A stretch of DNA of 64,000 nucleotides, from NCBI RefSeq assembly GCF_023078495.1, contig NZ_CP095742.1:62001-126000 (forward strand), read 5' to 3'. The position numbers were made by a program, and so were the translations under genes. This document shows positions 41,766 to 50,697 of this stretch, one piece after another; position 1 is the first letter of the stretch, and each line of letters starts with the position of its first letter. The DNA comes from Luteibacter aegosomatissinici. Its GTDB lineage: Bacteria > Pseudomonadota > Gammaproteobacteria > Xanthomonadales > Rhodanobacteraceae. Under the pieces are notes generated by a model. The model was not told the origin of the DNA. It made no database searches and worked only from the letters and a program-made list of their open reading frames with translations.

Positions 41766-41794
41766 TTGTCAATAGCCTTTTTAGAGGTTACTAT
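41766..41794 (+). promoter_or_regulatory. Strong sigma70-like promoter of the CGNR gene
   Basis: TTGTCA (41766-41771) and TACTAT (41789-41794) are 17 bases apart. The expected start point is about 41801, the A of the ATG itself, and no Shine-Dalgarno fits, so the mRNA could be leaderless. On the other strand TTGACA (41772-41767) may be the -35 box of the hydrolase. Confidence 0.55.
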
Positions 41795-41800
41795 TGACTC

Positions 41801-42364
41801 ATGAATCCCGTGACCTCCCTCGAGACCCCACCGATCCTGGCCGACCAGCCCGCGCTGGACCTGATCAACACCGTGGTGATGGAGAACGGCGAGTCGGTCG
41901 ACCATCTGGTGTCCGATGCCGCCACCGCCGCCTGGTTATCGCGGATGACCGGCAGGCCGGTTGAAGCATCGGCCGGCCTGTGTGCCCGTGCGGTGGAACT
42001 GCGTGAGGTCATCCGCCAGGCGGTACTGGCCCGCAAACGGGGCAACGCGGTCGACGCCGCGCATCTCAACGCCTTGACCCGCCACATGAGCAGCCACATG
42101 GAGCTCGTGCAGCACGCGAACGGGATGCATATCGAGCGCCGTTACGAAGGCGATGCGTCGTGGCGCGCATTGGCGCCGCTCGGCGAAGCCGCGCTCACCT
42201 TGCTGGCCGAGGGCGACTTCAGCCTGGTACGCGAATGCGAACACGATGAGTGCTCGCTGTGGTTTTACGACCGCACCAAGGCGCACCGTCGCCGCTGGTG
42301 CAGCATGGCGATGTGCGGCAACCGGCATAAGGTCAGCAAGTTCCGCGAGCGCAAGGCAAAGTAA
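41801..42364 (+). CDS. CGNR zinc-finger regulator (ABATE domain)
   Basis: A 187-residue regulator. The N-terminal ABATE domain starts with ADQPALDLINTVV. The C-terminal zinc finger has CEHDEC, then WCSMAMCGNRHK (the CGNR motif), which binds DNA. These proteins often control a divergent oxidoreductase or hydrolase, here the Asp-nucleophile hydrolase. The start at 41801 sits about 7 bases beyond a strong -10 box, suggesting a leaderless transcript. Confidence 0.9.
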   Translation: MNPVTSLETPPILADQPALDLINTVVMENGESVDHLVSDAATAAWLSRMTGRPVEASAGLCARAVELREVIRQAVLARKRGNAVDAAHLNALTRHMSSHMELVQHANGMHIERRYEGDASWRALAPLGEAALTLLAEGDFSLVRECEHDECSLWFYDRTKAHRRRWCSMAMCGNRHKVSKFRERKAK

Positions 42365-42382
42365 GCGGCGCGCCACGGTACA

Positions 42383-43498
42383 TCACGCCGGTTGCAGCGA
42401 TTCACCCAGGTGGCGCCCGTACGCGGCGACGCGCCGGCCCACCGGCAACCGCTCGGCCTCGTAGGCCACCAAGGCTTCACGCACAGGCAGCCGGCGCAAC
42501 GCGGCTACGAGCGTCATCGCATCGCCGGCCGCCTTGGCCGCACCCATGGCAGTATGCGGGCGCACCACGAACGCGGAATCACCCAGCAGGGCGATGCGTC
42601 CCGAGGCCATCCGGCTGCTTTCGTGATCGAAGATCGCCTGCACGAACGGCGTGGGTTCCGTCTCCACCACGGCGCGAAAAGCCGGTGGCAGAGACTCGCG
42701 GGCGGCTTTGTACAAGGTCTCGCGATCGTCTGCACTCAGTTCGCCGCGTGCAAGCGAGTAAGGATGCACGTGGCCGTTCGCATCGGTTAGCGTGCGGCGC
42801 AGGTCCGCGAGGCCCGGTGCCTGGCGATACCACACCCAGTTGTAGCGCCGGCGAGCGGGCGCGATCTCGCCCGATGGGCCGGGTACGAGATAACCCAGCA
42901 TCTGGCTGCCCGGTTCGAAATAGAAGGCAAAGCGTTCGAATAGCGCCGAGGCCGCGACAGGCGGGACATCGGCTTCGGGCAAGAGCCCGCGCCATGCGAC
43001 ATACCCGGCGTAGTGGTTATCGCGTTGCGTCGGCGTCACCACGCTGCGCACCACCGAGCCGATACCGTCAGCGCCGACCACGCAATCAAACCCGATGCGC
43101 TGGCCCGAGGCGAACGAGATAAACGCTTCGTTGACCGATTGCTCGACACCAGCGACCGCATCGCCCATGTGGTACCCGCCAGCCGGCACGTGGGCCAGTA
43201 GCGCTCGGTACAACCCATCCCAGGAGACCTGCATCTGGGGTGTGGGCTCGGTGCTGGTCACCGTGCCATCGCGGGCCAGCACGATCCGCTCGTAGGCGAT
43301 CACCCCCACGCGTGCGACCGATTCGACACCCAGCCGTCGCAGGACTTCAAAGACCTCGTGCTGGGCGACCAGCCCGGCGCCACGCCCGACCAGGCCTCCC
43401 TCAGTGCGCTCGTAGACATGCACGTCGTGGCCGTCGGCATGCAGCAGGGCTGCCGCAAAAAGGCCACCAAGTGAGCCGCCGACGATTCCGATACGCAT
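42383..43498 (-). CDS. FAD-dependent aromatic monooxygenase-like protein
   Basis: A 371-residue flavoprotein of the PHBH/2,6-dihydroxypyridine hydroxylase type. GGSLGGLFAAALL (residues 7-19) binds the ADP part of FAD. The second motif is DCVVGADGIGSVVR near 140, and the third, RIALLGDSAFVVRPHTAMGAAKAAGDA, near 305. It would hydroxylate an aromatic or N-heterocyclic ring with NAD(P)H and O2. It stands alone between the CGNR regulator (convergent, 18 bases apart) and a small membrane protein. Confidence 0.88.
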   Translation of the reverse strand: MRIGIVGGSLGGLFAAALLHADGHDVHVYERTEGGLVGRGAGLVAQHEVFEVLRRLGVESVARVGVIAYERIVLARDGTVTSTEPTPQMQVSWDGLYRALLAHVPAGGYHMGDAVAGVEQSVNEAFISFASGQRIGFDCVVGADGIGSVVRSVVTPTQRDNHYAGYVAWRGLLPEADVPPVAASALFERFAFYFEPGSQMLGYLVPGPSGEIAPARRRYNWVWYRQAPGLADLRRTLTDANGHVHPYSLARGELSADDRETLYKAARESLPPAFRAVVETEPTPFVQAIFDHESSRMASGRIALLGDSAFVVRPHTAMGAAKAAGDAMTLVAALRRLPVREALVAYEAERLPVGRRVAAYGRHLGESLQPA

Positions 43499-43628
43499 GG
43501 GTTTCCGGGTTCCAAAGGGTCCCGGGGGAACGTAGCAACCTGCGGGAACGCGCGGCTTGCAGTTTCCTGTGGATGGCGGTGCCCACGTGCTATTAGGATC
43601 CGGTCAATGCCGGTTGCCGGGACCGCCC

Positions 43629-43958
43629 ATGCCACTCCGCCCTACGCTCACCCCGCTCGCCGAAGGCACGAGCCGCATGGTCTGCAGCATTTCCGCGGCC
43701 ATGGTCGGCGCCTGCCTGACCGGCATCGGCCTGCTGCGGGTATCGATCAACCTGAGCAAGAGCGGCACCATCGCCGATGACCTGCTCTCGTTCGACGCGA
43801 TCCTGTTTCTCATCGCGACGCTGAGCGCCTATTTCGCCCTGCGCGTGGAGACCGCTGAACGGCTGCACCGGCTGGAGCGGATCGCCGATGTCGCGTTCAT
43901 CCTGGCCATGGTGATGCTTACCGCGGTTTGTTTCATTATCACCTACATGACGCTCTGA
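43629..43958 (+). CDS. Small membrane protein, 109 aa
   Basis: Not assigned to a family. The start at 43629 is preferred; an in-frame ATG at 43557 has no ribosome site. Three hydrophobic segments are visible at about residues 18-40, 50-70 and 85-107, separated by short charged loops (VETAERLHRLER). No catalytic residues. It is monocistronic, followed by REP-like hairpins. Confidence 0.7.
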   Translation: MPLRPTLTPLAEGTSRMVCSISAAMVGACLTGIGLLRVSINLSKSGTIADDLLSFDAILFLIATLSAYFALRVETAERLHRLERIADVAFILAMVMLTAVCFIITYMTL

Positions 43959-43998
43959 TCACTGTCCATGCAGGTGGCCCGGCGTCGCACCTGATCAC

Positions 43999-44093
43999 GT
44001 AGGAGCCCACCCTGTGGGCGACGCCGTTCGCCATAGCGCAACAGGGCCTGCTGCTCATTCGCGAAAGATGTCGCTCACAGGGTGAGCTCCTAC
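43999..44093. repeat. REPIN-like pair of inverted hairpin repeats
   Basis: Copy C (43999-44031, plus orientation) and copy D (44061-44093, minus orientation) are 29 bases apart and face each other. Copy D reads CTCAC...GTGAG where copies A and C read CCCAC...GTGGG: two substitutions that keep the stem paired. The pair lies just after the TonB receptor stop (44102) and may end or stabilise its mRNA. Confidence 0.8.
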
Positions 44094-44101
44094 ATGGATG
44101 C

Positions 44102-46321
44102 TTAAAGGTCGAACTGGGCAGACACCATCACGGTACGCGGCGTGCCCTGGGTCAGGTAACCACCCGTGGCCGAGGCCCAGTAGCCCTTGTTCATCAGGTT
44201 CTCGACGCTGACGTTGAAGGTGACGGGCACGTTCTCGAGCGTCGGCGTGATGCGTGCGCCGATGTCGTACGTCGTCCATGCGGGTACGCGGAGCTTGTTG
44301 TTCACGTCGAGATACTGCTTGCCCGTACGCACGGCGCGGGCGCTCAAGGTGAGGTCCGGGGTGTTCGGGATGGTCCACTCCACGCCGGCGTTCGCCTGGA
44401 AGCGCGGCACGCCGATCGCATCGTTGCCGTCGTTCAGGCCGCCCTGGGTCTTCACCAGCTTCGGCTGCACGTAGTTCGCGCCACCGAGGATACGCACGCC
44501 GTCCACGGCCTCGCCGTAGAAGTTCCACTCGATACCGCGGTTGCGCTGCTCGCCATCGACGACGTAGGTGTTGCTGGCATCGACGTAGGCGCTGGGCTGC
44601 TTGATCTGGTACAGGCCGAGGCTGCTGCCGATCTTGCCGGCATCCCACTTCACACCCACTTCGTTCTGCTTAGCCTTGTACGGCTTGAACACCTGGCCAG
44701 CGTTCGTGACCGGCGCACCGTTGAAGTTCACCGGCGCTTCGCCACCCTGGGTCAGGGCTTCGATGTGGTTGGCGTACACCGCCCACTGGTCGCTGATGCG
44801 GAAGTTCACGCCGGCCACCGGGCTGGTCGTGTACTGCTCGTACTCGGAGGTCTTGGCGCCGTTCACGCCATCGACGGCGTAGGCGTAACCGACCACCTGG
44901 AGCTTCTGGCGGCGGGCGCCGAGCGTGACCTGCAGGCGGTCATCCATGAAGCCCAGCGTGTCGGAGAGCGCCAGGCTGCGCAGCTGCGTGCGGCCGGTGT
45001 AACCCGGATCGCTGATCGGGCCCACGTTGTAGCTGTACGACGGCGCGGCGAAGTAGCTCGGGCTGTAGATGTTCGTGCTGAATGAACCGCCGCCGGCGTA
45101 AGCGGCCTTCTTGTTCGTCGACAGCGCGGAGAAGCCCAGCGTCACGCGGTGGGTGACTTCACCGGTATCGAAATGCGCGTTGAAACCAGCTTCGCCGGTG
45201 CCCGTGTTGGCGATGTACGGCACGGTGAAGCGGTATTCGCCGGCATTGCCGTTGTTGTCGGTGAGCGTCGGGCTGACGTAATCGCCGAACTCGTTGCCGT
45301 GGTGTGCGCCTGCGGCCACATAGCCGGTGAGCCACGGGGTGAAGTCGTATTCGGCGCGGACGACACCGAAGGTATCTTCCAGCGACGAGCCCGACCACGG
45401 CTGTGAATAGTTGGTGCGCGCCGACGGTGCGCGCGGCACGTCGGTGGCGCTGCCGATGAACACCACCGAGCGGCCACCCAGGATGTCCTGCTTCTGGTAA
45501 CCCACGTCGGTGGTGAGGCGCAGCTTCTCGCCCTGGTAGTCGAAGGCGATGGAGGCGGCGGTAAGGCGGCGGGTTTCGCCATCGACCGCGGTACCACCTT
45601 CGCGGTGCACGGCGTTCACGCGCAGGCCGAACTCCTTGTTGGCACCCCAGCGGCGGCCGACATCGATGGTCTCGCCAATCTGGCTGTCGGTGCCGTAATC
45701 AATGCCTACGCGGGTGATCGGATCGGCTTCGGCGCGCTTCGGTGCGATGTTGATGCCGCCGCCGATACCGCTGCCGCCGATGCTGATGCCGTTGAGGAAC
45801 GCGTTCGCGCCCTTGAAGATTTCCACGCGGCTCATGAGTTCAGGCGCGAGGAGCTGGCGCGGCAGCAGGCCGTACAGGCCATCGAAGCCGATGTCATCGC
45901 TGTACAGCTGGAAGCCGCGGATGGTGAACTGCTGCGAGTAGTTGCCGTAGCCGAAGCCGTAACGCACGGCCGGGTCGTTATCGACCACATCGCCCAGCGT
46001 GCGCGCCTGCTGCGCGCGGATCAGCGTATCGGTATAGCTGGTGAGCGCGAACGGCACGCTCATCGCATCCTGGTTGCCCAGCACGCCGAAGCGGCCACCG
46101 CGGGCGACCTGGCCTCCGGCGTACGCCGCGGTCGGGGCCGCCATGTCCGCGCTCACCTGCACGCCGGACAGCGTCGTGGCGTTTTCCTGGACCTTCTTCT
46201 GCTGCGCATCGGCCACGTCGGCATCGGCAGCATGCACCGACACGGAGACGAGGAGGGCGCCGACAAGGGCGGAACGGACCGAAGCCGCGAGGCAGCGGCG
46301 GGCGAGGGGCGAGGCGAACAT
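44102..46321 (-). CDS. TonB-dependent siderophore receptor
   Basis: A 739-residue outer-membrane receptor. A signal peptide is cleaved near VHAAD (residue 32). A TonB box-like TTLSGVQV is at about residues 49-56. The plug domain has LGDVVDNDPAVRYGFGYG, TIRGF and VEIFKGANAFLNGISIGGSGIGG, typical of the FcuA/FhuE siderophore group. It ends VMVSAQFDL, not with Phe. A Fur box-like array of four hexamers lies 30-53 bases upstream. It probably takes up a ferric siderophore and is repressed by iron. Confidence 0.93.
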   Translation of the reverse strand: MFASPLARRCLAASVRSALVGALLVSVSVHAADADVADAQQKKVQENATTLSGVQVSADMAAPTAAYAGGQVARGGRFGVLGNQDAMSVPFALTSYTDTLIRAQQARTLGDVVDNDPAVRYGFGYGNYSQQFTIRGFQLYSDDIGFDGLYGLLPRQLLAPELMSRVEIFKGANAFLNGISIGGSGIGGGINIAPKRAEADPITRVGIDYGTDSQIGETIDVGRRWGANKEFGLRVNAVHREGGTAVDGETRRLTAASIAFDYQGEKLRLTTDVGYQKQDILGGRSVVFIGSATDVPRAPSARTNYSQPWSGSSLEDTFGVVRAEYDFTPWLTGYVAAGAHHGNEFGDYVSPTLTDNNGNAGEYRFTVPYIANTGTGEAGFNAHFDTGEVTHRVTLGFSALSTNKKAAYAGGGSFSTNIYSPSYFAAPSYSYNVGPISDPGYTGRTQLRSLALSDTLGFMDDRLQVTLGARRQKLQVVGYAYAVDGVNGAKTSEYEQYTTSPVAGVNFRISDQWAVYANHIEALTQGGEAPVNFNGAPVTNAGQVFKPYKAKQNEVGVKWDAGKIGSSLGLYQIKQPSAYVDASNTYVVDGEQRNRGIEWNFYGEAVDGVRILGGANYVQPKLVKTQGGLNDGNDAIGVPRFQANAGVEWTIPNTPDLTLSARAVRTGKQYLDVNNKLRVPAWTTYDIGARITPTLENVPVTFNVSVENLMNKGYWASATGGYLTQGTPRTVMVSAQFDL

Positions 46322-46350
46322 GGCGGATCCTGGTGGGCGGCGAGGCGCCC

Positions 46351-46374
46351 AGTAATGCGAATGGAAATGAGAAT
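46351..46374. promoter_or_regulatory. Fur box-like array upstream of the siderophore receptor
   Basis: Four adjacent hexamers, AGTAAT, GCGAAT, GGAAAT and GAGAAT, follow the NATAAT pattern of Fur sites. The array is 30-53 bases upstream of the receptor's ATG at 46321. Seen by eye; degenerate in the second and third units. Confidence 0.55.
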
Positions 46375-46448
46375 AGGTCTCAAGTATGCCGCATCACACC
46401 GCTGTTGCAAAGCAACAGCCTGTCGCAGGAGCCTGCCCAAACCCCCGT

Positions 46449-46466
46449 GGCGCAAGGGTTTGCGCC
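46449..46466. terminator. Hairpin after the berberine-bridge oxidase gene
   Basis: GGCGCAA (46449-46455), loop GGGT, TTGCGCC (46460-46466) form a perfect stem 3 bases beyond the stop at 46469 on the minus strand. No T-run follows, so termination is only likely, not certain. Confidence 0.5.
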
Positions 46467-46468
46467 GT

Positions 46469-48214
46469 TCAGCCGATCCCGTTGCGCACCGCGAACGTGC
46501 CATCCGGATCGTACTTCCGCTTGGCGGCGGTCAACCGGCTAACGTTCGTGCCCCAGTAGGCCTTCGCGTAGTCCTTCTGGAAGTAATCGCTCTCGGAGAA
46601 GTAGGCGCCTGCCCCGGGGGCGACCCGGGTGAGCCGGGCGTAGGACCGTTGCACGGCGTCGGACTCGCGCCTGGCTTTGACGTCGTCGCGGTGCGCATCC
46701 GGCAGGCCCTCGAACACCGCCGGGCCACCCGTCGCGATGATCGCCAGGGCAAAGGCATCCAGCACCTCCGGGTTCATGGCGGTATCGCGGGCCCGTGCCA
46801 GCGTTTCCTCGGAGGCACCGTAAAGCCCCTTGTTGAAGTGGAAGGCAAACCCCTGGATGCGCGAGGCCTCGACGATGGCGGTGGCCAGGGTATCCACCTG
46901 GTCGTCCTTGAGCAGGCGGGAAGGGAGCCATGCGGAGGTGTAAGCGTAGATGTAAGCACCGGCCTGCTCCTGGTCGCCGGCCCAGACCATGTGGTACGCG
47001 GGCTTGCCCGGCCGGTTATCGGGCACGGCGAACGTGAGGCCGCGCTCCTGGTAGAAATCGATATCCCAGAAGTGGCGGGCTGGCAGGGTCCTGACCCAGA
47101 AAGGATCCTTCCACGTGTATTCCTTGTGCGCCGCCACCCAGTCGACGAAGGGCTGCCACGCCGCCTTCGCCTGGTCTTCCGCCAGCCCCTGGAACAGCAT
47201 CCGAAGGTCGATGTGCCCATCGCCGTGGAACTCCATGCACTCGCCCCAGTTCGGGTTGCACAGGTGGTCGCGGAAATGCCGCATCACCTGCGCGACCAAC
47301 GCGTGATAGGCCTCGTCGCTGTTGGCCTGGATCGTGCCGCGCACCACGCCGAACAGCTGGGGAAGGTAATGCGTGCGGAACGTAAGCCGGGTGATGACGC
47401 CGAAGCTGCCACCACCACCGCCCTTCAATGCCCAGAACAGTTCCGGATCCTGGTAAGCGTTCACGACGCGGATCTTCCCGTCGGCCGTGACGATCTCCGC
47501 CTCGAGCAGGTTGGAGGCGCCGGTGCCGAAGCCCTTGGAGAGACTGCCGAAGCCACCCCCGTTGGTGAACCCGGCGCAGCCCACCGTGGTGCAGCCGCCG
47601 CCCTGGATGTAGCGGCCGCCCATGGTCGTCACGGCGTGGTATGCGTCGATCCACATGGCGCCCGCGCCGACGTGAGCCGCCGGCACGCCGGGCGTTCCCG
47701 CCTTCGCACCTTGCGGTACGAACCCGTCAGCCAGCTGCACCGCGTTCATCTTGCGGGTCCAGATCAGCAATGAATCCGGCGCGTTGGAGGCGCCGAGGTA
47801 GCTGTGCCCGCCACCACGGATCACGAGGCGCACGCGGTGCTGGCGCGCCCAGGTCACCGCCGTCGCGATGTCCTGAGCGCTCTCCGCCGTGAGCACCCTG
47901 GCGCTGGGCGTGGAGGTCCAGGCGTTGTAGTACGCACCGGTCTGGGTGAGGCCTGGCTGGTCGCCCACGTAGAACTGGTTGCCGATGTGGGCGAGCGCGT
48001 CCTCACGGGTGGCGGGATCGAGCAGGGGGTTCTTCGGAATGGAAAGCCGGCCGCCGACCAGTCGGTTCAGCGCGTCCCAATCGGCCTCCGTCGGCCAGCC
48101 CGCCGCGCCCGGCTTCAACCAGCGGCCTCCGCCGGTCACGAACGCATCCACCTTGGCGGCAAGGGGTAGCAGCGGGAGCACAAGGGCGGTCTTCAGCAGG
48201 GTGCGGCGGTCCAT
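46469..48214 (-). CDS. Tat-exported FAD-binding oxidoreductase, berberine-bridge (BBE) type
   Basis: A 581-residue flavoprotein. The start at 48214 has AAGGAGA upstream. DRRTLLKTALVLPLLPLAA at residues 2-20 is a twin-arginine signal. The FAD_binding_4 domain has His137 in RGGGHSYLG and Cys208 in GGCTTVGCAGFTNGGGFG, the two residues that attach FAD covalently in bicovalent flavo-oxidases. The BBE motif near the C-terminus includes YWGTNVSRLTAAKRKYDPDGTF. It likely oxidises a sugar, oligosaccharide or alkaloid-like compound with O2 in the periplasm. Substrate unknown. Confidence 0.92.
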   Translation of the reverse strand: MDRRTLLKTALVLPLLPLAAKVDAFVTGGGRWLKPGAAGWPTEADWDALNRLVGGRLSIPKNPLLDPATREDALAHIGNQFYVGDQPGLTQTGAYYNAWTSTPSARVLTAESAQDIATAVTWARQHRVRLVIRGGGHSYLGASNAPDSLLIWTRKMNAVQLADGFVPQGAKAGTPGVPAAHVGAGAMWIDAYHAVTTMGGRYIQGGGCTTVGCAGFTNGGGFGSLSKGFGTGASNLLEAEIVTADGKIRVVNAYQDPELFWALKGGGGGSFGVITRLTFRTHYLPQLFGVVRGTIQANSDEAYHALVAQVMRHFRDHLCNPNWGECMEFHGDGHIDLRMLFQGLAEDQAKAAWQPFVDWVAAHKEYTWKDPFWVRTLPARHFWDIDFYQERGLTFAVPDNRPGKPAYHMVWAGDQEQAGAYIYAYTSAWLPSRLLKDDQVDTLATAIVEASRIQGFAFHFNKGLYGASEETLARARDTAMNPEVLDAFALAIIATGGPAVFEGLPDAHRDDVKARRESDAVQRSYARLTRVAPGAGAYFSESDYFQKDYAKAYWGTNVSRLTAAKRKYDPDGTFAVRNGIG

Positions 48215-48384
48215 GGTCGGTCTCCTTTGAATGGCCTCGATCCTGCGCCGCAGCGCGCCCCGTGTCGCCCGGATGGGGAGGAAAACCGCCATCCCGGGGA
48301 CGAACCGCGGGGTGGTGGGGACAAGCGGGACGGTGGCAACCGGCGCATCATTAGGGCCTTCCTCCGTCCCCGGGAGCTTCACGC

Positions 48385-49464
48385 ATGCCAGCCTGGCCCG
48401 ATCGCCGCCTGCTCGATCTGTTCCGAATCGACACCCCCATCCTGCTCGCACCGATGGCGGGTTCGGGTGGGTCGGCCCTGGCCATTGCCGTGGCGAAGGC
48501 CGGGGGCCTGGGCTCGATTCCCTGCTCCTCGATCACGGTCGAGAAGGTGACCGCGGAGGTCGCTCTCTTTCGGGGCGCCGTGGCCGCGCCGATCAACCTG
48601 AACTTCTTCTCGCACCAGCCGCGCACGCCGACCGACGCCGAGCAGGCACGCTGGCTCGGCCGGCTGGCGCCGTACTTCAAGGAATTCGGTGTCGATCCCT
48701 CCGGCCTTCCGGCCGCCGGCGGCCGCGCGCCGTTCGATGATGCGATGTGCCGGATGGTCGAGTCACTGAAGCCGGAAGTGGTCAGCTTCCACTTTGGCCT
48801 GCCCGATCACGAGTTAATGCACCGGGTGAAGGCCACCGGCGCCAAGATCGTGGGCACCGCTACCACCGTGGCGGAGGGCCGCTGGCTGGCGGATCACGGA
48901 GTGGACGCCATCGTTGCCCAGGGCAACGAAGCCGGCGGCCACCGTGGCAACTTCCTTACCGACGACATGGCGACCCAGCCGGGCCTGTTCGCACTGCTAC
49001 CGCAACTGGTCGATGCCGTGGATGTCCCGGTGATTGCCGCCGGCGCCATTGCCGACGGTCGCGGCATGGCCGCCGCGCTCATGCTGGGCGCAGCGGGCGT
49101 CCAGATCGGAACGGCGTACTTGCTATCGGATGAATCGGTGAGCGTGCCGGTGCACAAGGCGGCCCTGAAGGAAGCACGTGACGACAACACCGCCGTCACC
49201 AATGTCCTCACCGGGCGCCCGGCGCGCGGCGTGCTCAACCGGATCATGCGCGAAGTCGGGCCGCTATCCTCCGACCCGCTGCCGTTCCCCTTGGCCGGTG
49301 GCCCACTGGCACCGATGCGTGCGGCCACGGAGAAGAACGGCCACGGCGATTTCCAGCCGCTGTGGAGCGGCCAGGCTGGCGCCCTTGCCCGCGAAGGCAG
49401 CGCCGAAGCCATCACCCGCGCGATAGCCGACGCGGCCCAAAAGCGCCTACACAGGGAGGACTAG
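48385..49464 (+). CDS. Nitronate monooxygenase
   Basis: A 359-residue TIM-barrel flavoprotein. PILLAPMAGSGGSALAIAVA begins the barrel, and VAQGNEAGGHRGNF near residue 175 is the FMN/catalytic-His segment of class I nitronate monooxygenases. GAIADGRGMAAALMLGAAGV follows as the phosphate-binding strand. It oxidises nitroalkane anions such as propionate 3-nitronate, a plant and fungal toxin. It is divergent from the BBE flavoprotein and overlaps the convergent histidine kinase by 18 bases. Confidence 0.92.
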   Translation: MPAWPDRRLLDLFRIDTPILLAPMAGSGGSALAIAVAKAGGLGSIPCSSITVEKVTAEVALFRGAVAAPINLNFFSHQPRTPTDAEQARWLGRLAPYFKEFGVDPSGLPAAGGRAPFDDAMCRMVESLKPEVVSFHFGLPDHELMHRVKATGAKIVGTATTVAEGRWLADHGVDAIVAQGNEAGGHRGNFLTDDMATQPGLFALLPQLVDAVDVPVIAAGAIADGRGMAAALMLGAAGVQIGTAYLLSDESVSVPVHKAALKEARDDNTAVTNVLTGRPARGVLNRIMREVGPLSSDPLPFPLAGGPLAPMRAATEKNGHGDFQPLWSGQAGALAREGSAEAITRAIADAAQKRLHRED

Positions 49465-50697
49465 CGTCGCGGCGAAGCCGCCTGCGGGGAGGTTGCGCAG
49501 GCGCAGGCTGCCGCCGTGCTGCTCGGCCGTACGTCTGACGCTGGCCAGCCCCAGGCCGCTACCCACGGCGTTGCTGCGGGCGGCATTGCCCTGCACGAAC
49601 GGCTCGCCCAGATGAGCGAGCACATCAGGCGGTACACCCACACCACCGTCGCGGATTTCCACGTGCGCTTCCTTGCCCGCCCGCTCGACGGCTAGCGCGA
49701 AGGGCGCCGCGCCATGCCGAGTGGCATTGCGCACAAGGTTTTCCACCGCGCGGCGCAAGGCAAGGGGTTTGCCCATGACCACGCATGCTGCCGGTACGTG
49801 GAGCGCCCAAGGTTCGCCATGGGTGGCCGCAGCCGCAACGACATCTGCACACAGCGCAGCAAGGTCAACGCTTGCGGCCGGTTCATCACGGCCATCCCGC
49901 GCGAAGGCGATGAAGTGCTCGCACAGGGCATCCAGCGCTTCAATATCTGCCTCCATGCCGGTGCGCAACGCCTCGTCAGGCGGTGCCGCGATGGCCAATC
50001 CCAAGCGCAGGCGAGCAAGTGGCGTTCGCATATCGTGGGATAGCGCAGCCAGCATCAGGTCACGTTCCTTGCGGCTGGCGCGTACATCGGCAGCGCCGCG
50101 TGCAAGGGCGCCGCGCAACTCGGTCAACTCACGTGCGGCCCCGGCAGGCAGTGCCGGGGGCTCGGCGCCGTTGACGATGCCATTGGCGGCGGCGGCAAGG
50201 TGGCGCAGGGGTGCGGTGAGGCTGCGTGCGTAGAGCGCGGCTGCCACCAGCACGACCACACCGGCTAGCAGGATCGTCAGAAGACCCGCACGAAATACGG
50301 GCACGCGAGTGCCATCGAGGCGTACTCCGAGCCACCCGGCAGCCGGGTCTCGCGCGGCGATCCAGACAGAGGCATCCCGTAGGCCATCAATGCGTATCTC
50401 GCGACCGGGGAACTGTTCGCGCAACTGACCGAGCGCATTGCGCACCATGCCGAGCATCGGTGTGCGCCCGACCGGGGCCGCCGGTGCATGTATGACATTC
50501 AACGCCGCGAGTGCGCCCTCGTCTCCGTGGGCCAGCAACGCGTCAGCCGCGACGATGCGCGTACCGATCGTGTGCGCCGCGATCTCGCCCGCGGCGCCAT
50601 TGCCGCTCAGGCGGAGTACGACCAGGCCAACGATCAGCACGACAGCTACCGTGCCACCAAGCAGCCACGCCAGTCGCGAGAACAGGCTGTGGGTCAT
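49447..50697 (-). CDS. Sensor histidine kinase (EnvZ-like)
   Basis: A 416-residue membrane kinase. Helices at about 8-30 and 138-157 bracket a short periplasmic sensor of about 105 residues; then a HAMP domain (RSLTAPLRHLAAAANGI), the H-box ALSHDMRTPLARL with phospho-His221, and an ATPase domain with N-box NLVRNATRHG, G1 RDGGVGVP and G2 VGSGLGL. The start at 50697 overlaps the response-regulator stop (ATGA). It forms one operon with the regulator and should phosphorylate Asp57 of it. Confidence 0.94.
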   Translation of the reverse strand: MTHSLFSRLAWLLGGTVAVVLIVGLVVLRLSGNGAAGEIAAHTIGTRIVAADALLAHGDEGALAALNVIHAPAAPVGRTPMLGMVRNALGQLREQFPGREIRIDGLRDASVWIAARDPAAGWLGVRLDGTRVPVFRAGLLTILLAGVVVLVAAALYARSLTAPLRHLAAAANGIVNGAEPPALPAGAARELTELRGALARGAADVRASRKERDLMLAALSHDMRTPLARLRLGLAIAAPPDEALRTGMEADIEALDALCEHFIAFARDGRDEPAASVDLAALCADVVAAAATHGEPWALHVPAACVVMGKPLALRRAVENLVRNATRHGAAPFALAVERAGKEAHVEIRDGGVGVPPDVLAHLGEPFVQGNAARSNAVGSGLGLASVRRTAEQHGGSLRLRNLPAGGFAATLVLPV

